DNA from: Halichoerus grypus
Taxonomy: Eukaryota; Chordata; Mammalia; Carnivora; Phocidae
Direction of reading: 5' to 3'
Length of the DNA: 64,000 nucleotides
NCBI RefSeq assembly: GCF_964656455.1
Contig: NC_135726.1
Coordinates: 6,520,001 to 6,584,000 of the forward strand
Below the pieces are notes generated by a model. That model was given only the letters and a program-made list of their open reading frames with translations. It was not told the DNA's origin and made no database searches. How positions within the stretch are numbered: position 1 is the stretch's first letter; every line of letters begins with the position of its first letter. A program made the translations under genes and the position numbers. Shown here piece by piece: positions 57,061 through 64,000 of the stretch.

Positions 57061-57086
57061 TCAACACCAATATTAACAAGAGGCTC

Positions 57087-57292
57087 GGGGCGCCTGGGTG
57101 GCTTAGTTGTTAAGCATCTGCCTTCGGCTCAGGTCATGGTCCCAGGGTCCTAGGATCGAGCCCCGCATCGGGCTCCCTGCTCCGCGGGAAGTCTGCTTCT
57201 CCCTCTCCCACTCCCCCTGCTTGTGTTCCCTCTCTCGCTGTGTCTCTCTCTGTCAAATGAATAAATAAAATCTTTAAAAACAAAAAACAAAA
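57087..57292 (+). mobile_element. SINEC, full length
   Basis: Complete element. Target duplications AACAAGAGGCTC (57075-57086) and AACAAAAGGCTC (57293-57304) differ at one base. Confidence 0.96.
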
Positions 57293-57404
57293 AACAAAAG
57301 GCTCACATGGGACCTGGGACCTAGGAATTACCTTGCTTCTTTCCCCTACTCAGCCCTCTGCTTGTCCTCCCCGGCCCGTGACGGTGTATGGCAGGGTCCT
57401 CTGC

Positions 57405-57640
57405 ACAGGCTCTGGGGTCGGAAGACCTGGACTGGGCTCCAGGCTCGGCTCTTTCGCTGTGTGACCTTGAGCAAGACACTTAACCTCTCTGTACCACAGT
57501 CTCTTCACCTGTAAAATGGGGATAATAGGAGCTGCGTTATAAATTTGTTGAGAGGATTCAAGGAGGTAATCTTACAAATCCCTGGCACAGAATCAGTACC
57601 CCACGACTGCTGGCAATAATAATAGAGACCAGCAGCAAAT
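57405..57640 (+). mobile_element. MIR, nearly full length
   Basis: GGTCGGAAGACCTGGACTGG, GCTGTGTGACCTTGAGCAAG, CACCTGTAAAATGGGGATAA and AATCCCTGGCACAGAATCAG. Confidence 0.92.
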
Positions 57641-57829
57641 TACTACTGTCCCATTAAGCTCTGTCTGAAGAGCAGGTGGGACAATGGCAAGTCATCCAAT
57701 CGGCCCTCCAAGGGAAATGCTGCACATCGACCAGGCCTCCCCGATGGGCTTGGCAATCCTGCTCTTTATACTGATGGGCGAGTGATGGCTCCACCACATG
57801 GCTTTAGCACCAACCTCTGAAATCCCACT

Positions 57830-57872
57830 GGGTTTCAGGCCCAGCAAACATCCATGCACAAAAGATGCGAGG
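57830..57872 (+). repeat. 43-bp exact direct repeat, copy B
   Basis: Identical to 56673-56715, in the same orientation, with 1157 bases between copy starts. The intervening DNA includes two MIR fragments and one SINEC. Confidence 0.97.
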
Positions 57873-58254
57873 ACAAGCCCATCTTTCCTCCCAGGAAATG
57901 CCGTCACCTTCCCTGGTCTCCCTGGAAACATACTGTATCGACTGGCCCAGAGTCAGGGCATGGAACCGAGGAGGGTGGGGCATGACTACACTCATAGCTG
58001 GGGTCACCAGGGGAATGATGGTCTTTGGATGAACTTTGTAGAACATTCTTTACCCAATGGCATAGTGCTCTGGAGAAGAGCACAGTTTTAGCGTCCCTAA
58101 GGGGTGTTCTCCCAGCTTCTGCAGGGATGGCTTTCGGGAGCTGAGAGCAGGTACTTCAGTGAAAGATATAGGCGGGGGCTTGTCTCCTACTGAGAGCCAC
58201 CCCTCTGCTCCGCTGGGCAGCACTTTCCTGCTTGCCAAGGCTGCCCACGTGTTT

Positions 58255-58390
58255 TATCTCATCTGACCCCCGATCCCGGTAGAAGGGCAAGGGTGGATCT
58301 CCAGCTTCACTTTACAGATCAGGAAACAGAGACTCAGAGAGGCCAGGCAGTTTGCCTAAGAACACACATCTGGTTCTTCCCCTTTCTACC
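58255..58390 (-). mobile_element. MIR fragment
   Basis: TTCACTTTACAGATCAGGAA, ACAGAGACTCAGAGAGGCCA and GCAGTTTGCCTAAGAACACA. Confidence 0.78.
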
Positions 58391-58535
58391 TTTCCCTCAC
58401 TTTGTGCTATTGCTGGGACGAAGACCTTCCTGGAGCTCACTGCTTCTCATGTAGGCTGGGAGAGTCAGCTTGACTCCCAGGGCAGAATGCCAACCTTGTA
58501 CTATGTGGGACATGGTAGGTGTTCAATAAATACTT
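58385..58535 (+). mobile_element. L2-like fragment
   Basis: The end GGACATGGTAGGTGTTCAAT followed by AAATACTTTT resembles an L2 terminus. It is the target of the SINEC at 58556. Confidence 0.45.
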
Positions 58536-58555
58536 TTAAAAACCCTGTCCTCCCT

Positions 58556-58784
58556 GAGGCACCTGGGTGGCTCAGCTGGTAAAGTGTCCGGCTCTTGATT
58601 TTGGCTCAAGTCATGGGCTCAGGTCACGGTCTCAGAGTTTTGAGGCCGAGCCCTGCATCAGGCTCCACACTCGGCATGGAGTCTGCTCGAGATTCTCTGC
58701 CTCTCCCTCTCCCCCCTGCGCTCATGCTCTCTCCCTCTGTCAAACAAACAAAAAAATAAAATCTTTAGAACAAAACAAAAAACC
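58556..58784 (+). mobile_element. SINEC with internal duplication
   Basis: The middle contains GGCTCAAGTCATG directly followed by GGCTCAGGTCACG, so the CTCAGGTCA segment is doubled. Target duplication CTGTCCTCCCT at 58545-58555 and 58785-58795. Confidence 0.94.
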
Positions 58785-58834
58785 ACTGTCCTCCCTTTTA
58801 ATATAATCATTATTTTTTAAAAACAAAAAATAAT

Positions 58835-58960
58835 GGTAACTATTTTTTTAATGACTATAATGTGCCAGGCATTTTCTACATGTTATTCTACTTAATCTTC
58901 GTGGCATATTTTATTTAATGCCCCAGAACAGATATTAGTGCCCCTTTGGGGATGTCTGCA
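58835..58960 (-). mobile_element. MIR fragment
   Basis: TAATGTGCCAGGCATTTTCT and GTTATTCTACTTAATCTTCG. Confidence 0.6.
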
Positions 58961-60134
58961 AATATCGAAGACAGGCCTGGATTTGACAATGCTAAGGAGA
59001 AGCGTCAGGAGTAGCGGTGCCCATTAGTAAGCTCTGCCAGAGGGCCATGCAGAAAGTCCTTCACTAAAGCCGACTTCAGTGAAACTGAGTGCTGACTCCT
59101 TACCAGGTTCTGGATGTTGATAAACTGTGAAGAGAAGTGCACTGCTTTGTGAATTTCCAAATCACCTACCACCTGGTATGAGGAAAGGAACAGAGAAGAC
59201 AAAATAGGAAAGGAAGAGAATGGGAAGGGGTATGGGGTGTGGGGCAGCCCGGAAGCTCCTCTGTCCCCTCCTGTCACAGGTAGAGGTGGCAAAAACTAGA
59301 AGTCAACCTAGTTGACTAGGGTCAACCTCCAGGCGTGGTCTCTAAGGACCAAAGTCCTCGCCCGCCAGGTCTTGCCTTGACCTTCCTCCTGGCATCACCC
59401 AGGGCCAGCAGAAGCAGCTCCCCCCGCCCCGGGTGGGGATGTGCTGGGGACCCAGACCAGGCAAGCTGGCCAGGCCACACCCGCACACCAGCTGGGCCTC
59501 CACCAGAGGTGGGACTGTCCTGGCCCCAGCCATGGAGTCCTGGCTGCTGGCCCAGGGACGCGGGTAATCTCATCTCCACCGCCACCCGTCACTAACCGGA
59601 ACCCTCCAGCTGACTCTCCTCGCGATCAAAGTGCCAAACCACCGCTCCTTTCATCACAGTCCAGAGCGCCTCTTCCCCGTCCCTGTAATCATGCCTGTGG
59701 GCCATCTTCAGGGACCCTCCCAGCTCTCCTCACCCCTCCCAAAACTCAGGGCCCAGACTGGACTCAGCCATGGAGAATGGCATGATCAAGGTCAAAGGAA
59801 AGAAGAAAGGGCTCCTCTTTGCCCGTGCCCGTGCCCACCTGTCAGCCAGTGCCCTTGGTTTCCCCTCTGGTCCAGGCTCAGGTTCTCCCAGAGTTAGTCT
59901 GAGGCATTACTTCCTGATTTGTGTTTTCAAGAGGTTAAGCCATGGGCAGGGAAAGAGAAACTCCTTCATTGAAGAGAGAGTCCCAGGGACCTGGGAAAGA
60001 AGTCAGAGTCTTGGGGTGGGAACAGGGCCAGCTCCAAAGGGATGCTCCATGGAGGGACCAGGCTGGGGTGGGGCCACGGCAGCAGTGAGATCGCAGGATC
60101 AGATCCCTGGAAGAACACAGAGCTAACAGGTCCT

Positions 60135-60325
60135 AGAGCTTCCGGGGTACCAGGCACCGTTCTAAGTACATACTCCCCATACCACCACAGCCCCACAAGG
60201 CAGCTACTGCTCTCATCCCACAGTAGAGCTGAGACACTGAAGCGCAGAGGCTAAGTGACTCGCCCAAGGTCACCCCACTGGGAGGTGGCAGAACCGGGAT
60301 TTGAACCCACAATGTCCAGCTCCTG
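60135..60325 (-). mobile_element. MIR, nearly full length
   Basis: GTACCAGGCACCGTTCTAAG, GAAGCGCAGAGGCTAAGTGA, CTCGCCCAAGGTCACCCCAC and AACCGGGATTTGAACCCACA. Confidence 0.92.
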
Positions 60326-60394
60326 ATTTCATATCTCCCTGTCCACAGTGTGGCCAGAGGGGCTTCCCCAACGCCTGTGTCCTAACTTGAAACC

Positions 60395-60968
60395 CCAAGA
60401 CTTTGGGCAGTTCCTCAAAAAGTCGAACATAATTACCATGTGATCTAGAAACTCCACTTCTAGGTATGCACCCCATCGAATTGAAAGCAGGGACTCAGAC
60501 AGATATTTGCACACCCGTGCTGTAGCCGCATTATTACAACAGCCAGGATGTGGAAGCAAGCCAAGTGTCCCCCGATGGTGAAGTGGATAAGCAAAATGTG
60601 GTCTCAACATATAATGAAGTATTCAAACGTAAAAAGGATGGAAATTCTGACCCATGCTCCAACATGCAGGAACCTTGAGGACATTATTCTAATTGAAATA
60701 AACCAGTCACAAAGAGGCCAGTCCTGTAGGATTCCACATAGAAGTGTTACAGAGGGCGGTCAGATGGGGCTGCAGGGGCTGGGGGCGGGGGGCGGTGGTG
60801 GTTTGTGTTTAACGAGGACAGGCTTTCAGTCTGGGAAGATGAGAAAGTTCTGGAGGTGGATGGTTGCACAACATCGTGAATGTCCCTAATGTCCCAGAAC
60901 TGTACCCTTAATCGTTAAAGACGGTTCATTCTATGTTATGCATATGTTATCACAATAAAACAAACCAC
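60395..60968 (+). mobile_element. L1M 3' end
   Basis: GGGCAGTTCCTCAAAAAGTC, GTGATCTAGAAACTCCACTT, CAAGCCAAGTGTCCCCCGAT and GCATATGTTATCACAATAAA form a diverged L1M 3' end. Confidence 0.85.
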
Positions 60969-61381
60969 GACCCAGCGCTCTGGCACAACACTGGGCTGGG
61001 CAGAGCCCCACAGTGACTGACATTGATGTTTTACCAACCAGGCCAGATGGGCTGGGGGGCGACAGGCTACAGAGGACAGGTGACGTTCCTTGCCAACCTG
61101 AGCTTGAGGGCTGTACCTGCTACGGGTGGGAAGCCAGGGACTGCTGGGAGAGGCAGGGGTGGGGAACAGAGCAGGGTAGCTGTGACTGGCCTCCTCTGCA
61201 GGGGCTGCGGGGAGAGGGGAGCACCCCAGACCCGCTGCAGGCGGTCTAAACCCTTGTGGTGTACCAGGCTCTCTGCTTGGCACGTACGTACAGCACCGCA
61301 TTCATTGCTGCAACCTTTGGAAGGGTTATTTATGCCCTCTGCATGGATGGGGAAACTGAGGCCCAAGAAGAAAAGCAACCT

Positions 61382-61580
61382 GGGTTGCCTGGGTGGCTCA
61401 GTCGTTGGGCGTCTGCCTTCGGCTCGGGTCATGGTCCCGGGGTCCTGGGGTCGAGCCCCGCATCGGGCTCCCTGCTCCGCGGGAAGCCTGCTTCTCCCTC
61501 TCCCACTCCCCCTGCTTGTGTTCCTGCTCTCACTGTGTCTCTCTCTGTCAAATGAATAAAATCTTAAAAAAAAAAAAAAA
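61382..61580 (+). mobile_element. SINEC with GAA-expanded flank, inside a MIR
   Basis: The head GTTGCCTGGGTGGCTCAGTCG is followed by a full body and poly-A. Perfect target duplication AAGAAGAAAAGCAAC at 61365-61379 and 61615-61629. A GAA microsatellite lies between the tail and the distal duplication. The interrupted element is a minus-strand MIR. Confidence 0.95.
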
Positions 61581-61622
61581 GAAGAAGAAGAAGAAGAAGA
61601 AGAAGAAGAAGAAGAAGAAGAA
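61581..61622 (+). repeat. (GAA)14 microsatellite
   Basis: Fourteen uninterrupted GAA units follow the poly-A tail of the SINEC at 61382. The target site itself contains AAGAAGAAAAG, so the tract probably grew from the target duplication next to the tail. Confidence 0.97.
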
Positions 61623-62504
61623 AAGCAACTGGCCAAGCCCACCAGCTGACCGGCAGCAGAGCCGGGCCTGGCACCCACAGTTCTCAATGCCCATCTTCTT
61701 CCCAGGCCACAGCTCCTCTGCCCACAGGGGGCACTCATGGTTGAGGTGCCCAGGGCTAGGCTGGGGCTTCTACCCAGGGCCAGGGTCCTCACCTCCCTGG
61801 GCATCCTGAGGGGGCTGGCTGTCCGGGCAGGAGTCCTGAACTTGGGCCACATCCTCCATGGAAGTTGCTGGAAGCAGATTCAGCCCCAGTGGAGCCCAAA
61901 TGGAGGGGGGGCAGCTGCAAGGGGCAGTGTTTTCAGTCCGGCGGAGGGAGAGCTCAGGGAGCCCACTCACCGCCCTCCCCCTCTGCTCCCGGGGACTCAG
62001 GGGAGGACCTGGGGGCAGAGAGGGGATGGAAGTCCAGCCGGGCCAGCCCTTCCTGGAGAGACTCAGAGGCCTCCTTGGCCACTGCCGGGATGGCTGTCAT
62101 TAGTACCGACACAGCTGCCTCTGCCCCAGGGAAGAGAGGAAGTGGTCAGAAGCAGCGAGAGAGAACCTTCAAAGAGGACGTGTCCCAACTCCTACCACCC
62201 CCTCCTGTCGCAGGAAAAGGGGCCACCACTGAGCTGGGCCTGTACTTCTGGAAACCTCCCACCCGGGGAAGTCGGGGGAAGACAGAACCTGCTTTAACCC
62301 CACAGTGACCTCCTGAAAACACTCTAGAATTCTGAGGGCCTCCAGGGGATCCCCCTGGGATGGAGCAGATATGGGAAAGGATGTGAAAGTAACTGGTTTT
62401 CCTTCCTTCTGTTTTGGGTTTCCCAACAGGTCTACAGCTGGGGAATAGGGGAGCCCAGTCTGGGGTTTTCTGACCATGAGCTCAGAGCTCATGAAAAATG
62501 GAGG

Positions 62505-62715
62505 AGCAGGGCACGGCGGTGAAGATTGTGCCTCGGGAGCTGTGGGTTCAAATCCTGCCTCTGCTGCTTCTTAGCTCTGTGGTCAGGGTCAGGTTGCTCA
62601 CCTTCTCTGGGCCCTGGTGTCCTCCTCGGGAATGTGGAGACAACCAAGTCCTTGGAAGACTGGTGAGAGCTCAGTGAGGCGTGAGACGTCGAGCGCTAAA
62701 GGCAAGGCCTGCTGT
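62505..62715 (+). mobile_element. MIR, nearly full length
   Basis: GCTGTGGGTTCAAATCCTGC, CTCTGCTGCTTCTTAGCTCT, GGTTGCTCACCTTCTCTGGG and TGGTGAGAGCTCAGTGAGGC. Confidence 0.85.
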
Positions 62716-64000
62716 GCAGACGAGTTTGATAAATGGCAGCTCCTCTGATGTCAGGGACATCTCTGAGGCGCTGGGGCCCACGGCGGGCTGGCAGCAGGTG
62801 GAGGCTGGGCCCAGGGCACACCCAGAGAAAACCAGCCATGCAGCTACCACAAATGGAGAGAGAATCAGAAAAATCTTAAGGACAAAATGGGTTTGATGAT
62901 GGGTTGTTCCCCATCTCTCCAGAGGTCCAGTCTGAACCCTCTTCATTGCAGAGTCTAACCCTCAAACACCTCCAGGGAAGGAGGAACCACCACCACCACA
63001 GCATGAAGGGTCCGGGACACCATCTCAGGAGCCGAGCCAGAACTCTGCTGCCTTGCCCCACATGCAGATGTCATTTTATCTGTCCGCTGCCACCACCGTC
63101 TTGAGTCTAGCTCTGAGTATCAGAGGCCACTCTAGCCTTACGGTACAATAGCTGTTTGCAGATCTCCTGTTCCGTCATCAAGAAGCAGTCAGCAGGGCTG
63201 GGACCTGAGCGAGGTGAACGAGGCGCCTAGGGTGGGAGCCTGAGAGTGAGTGCCTCCTGAAGCTTTTCCTTTTAGGGTGTCCCCGGGGCCCCTCACTCAC
63301 CTCACCCTCTCCAGACCCTGGCAACCAATCTCTGGTTCCCATTCCTCCCTCTTTCAAAGGGTACAGCCACCTCCACTTCCAAACTATCCACCAAGAACCA
63401 AACAGGACGCTTTATGAGAAGGTCCTGGAAATGAAAGAAAGGAAGAGAGGCTCCTCTATTTCTCAGAGCCCTTCATGTCACGGGATAACTCACTCCATTA
63501 AGACTGAGACCATCCTCTGCTTCAAGTTCAGCAAACTCTCTTCCAAAATCCCGCCCCCACCCCCCAAAGGAAGCATTGGAAATATAAATAGAAACTCTTA
63601 GAGACATGGTGCCAGAAGTTTACACCCATTTTGTTTGACAAAAGACCGAGGGACAGTAATATTTTAGCAATTCACATGAGAGGAAACACAATTGGCCAAC
63701 TTAAAAAAAAAAAAAGAAAGAAGATAGTCAACCTCACTAGTCCTCAAAGAAATGAAAATGAAATGCTCTTTATATTTGAATCAAATAATTTGCTTATTTA
63801 ACAATATACTACGGACATCTCTTTCTAGGTCAGCAAATCCAGCAAACGTCATTGTCTTTGGGTTGTTTACAGTTCTGTGTCTTTGTTTCTCTTACAAGCA
63901 GTGCATTTTTCCATATGTACTTCTGAACACTTGGGGGAGAATATTCACAGAAAAAAAAACTATTTTCCATTGTAAATGCTGGACCACATTATCAAAACAT

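Larger units (their letters stand above)
61285..61685 (-). mobile_element. MIR split by a SINEC
   Basis: CTCTGCATGGATGGGGAAAC with TGAGGCCCAAG before the SINE at 61382; TGGCCAAGCCCACCAGCTGA and AGAGCCGGGCCTGGCACCC after it. Confidence 0.75.
43251..64000. other. Intergenic flank upstream of PLCG2
   Basis: This is upstream of the PLCG2 promoter. In human the next gene on this side is CMIP, tens of kilobases further away, so its absence is expected (from memory). Only repeats and unassigned sequence are visible. Stretches without a recognised element include about 43430-44690, 47835-48370, 54070-54370, 59000-60130, 61690-62500 and 62720-63990. The longer ORFs (for example 61067-61852 minus) are interrupted by SINE sequence or are GC-driven and are not credible genes. 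Confidence 0.6.

Noticed and set aside
61067..61852. 261-codon minus-strand ORF
   Set aside because: It runs through a SINEC, its poly-A/GAA tract (giving runs of Ser and Phe) and a MIR. It has no start context or family resemblance.
43251..64000. Search for the CMIP 3' end upstream of PLCG2
   Set aside because: No coding similarity or clear terminal exon was seen. In human the distance is larger than the flank available here.

Overview
This window is mammalian nuclear DNA from a caniform carnivore. The clearest sign is about twenty copies of a tRNA-derived carnivore SINE (SINEC/Can-SINE). They open with GGGGCGCCTGGGTGGCTCAG, carry a CT-rich body, end in AATAAAATCTTT plus poly-A, and most have visible target-site duplications. 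Their head resembles the form I know from arctoids (bears, mustelids, seals) more than the dog or cat forms, but I cannot name the species. The rest is old mammalian repeat: MIR, L2, L1M/L1ME 3' ends, MLT1-type MaLR LTRs and hAT elements. There is no bacterial, phage, plasmid or CRISPR-like content.

The only protein-coding sequence I can support is one exon on the minus strand at 37714-37948. It encodes the first 64 residues of phospholipase C gamma-2 (PLCG2), with a polypyrimidine tract and AG acceptor before it and a GTGAGT donor after it. About 4.9 kb upstream on the same strand lies a strong CpG island (about 42530-43250). It contains a consensus GTGAGT donor at 42893, which I read as the end of the non-coding first exon. 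The window is therefore the 5' end of PLCG2: positions 1-37713 are the start of the second intron, 37949-42893 the first intron, 42894 to about 43000 exon 1, then the promoter, and about 43.2-64 kb the upstream intergenic flank.

The intronic and flanking DNA is a patchwork of repeats. SINEC copies lie on the plus strand in 17 of 20 cases. None lie between about 36.9 and 48.7 kb, the interval holding the first coding exon, intron 1 and the promoter. Several nested insertions give a local chronology: SINE in MLT1 LTR, SINE in L1, SINE in MIR, MIR in L2.

No new biological system is apparent. The points most worth a second look are an exact 43-bp direct duplication (56673-56715 and 57830-57872) in otherwise unrelated contexts, a 14-unit GAA microsatellite seeded at a SINE tail, a MIR-like core inside the PLCG2 CpG island, and promoter-proximal E-box, GC-box and PU.1/ETS-like motifs.
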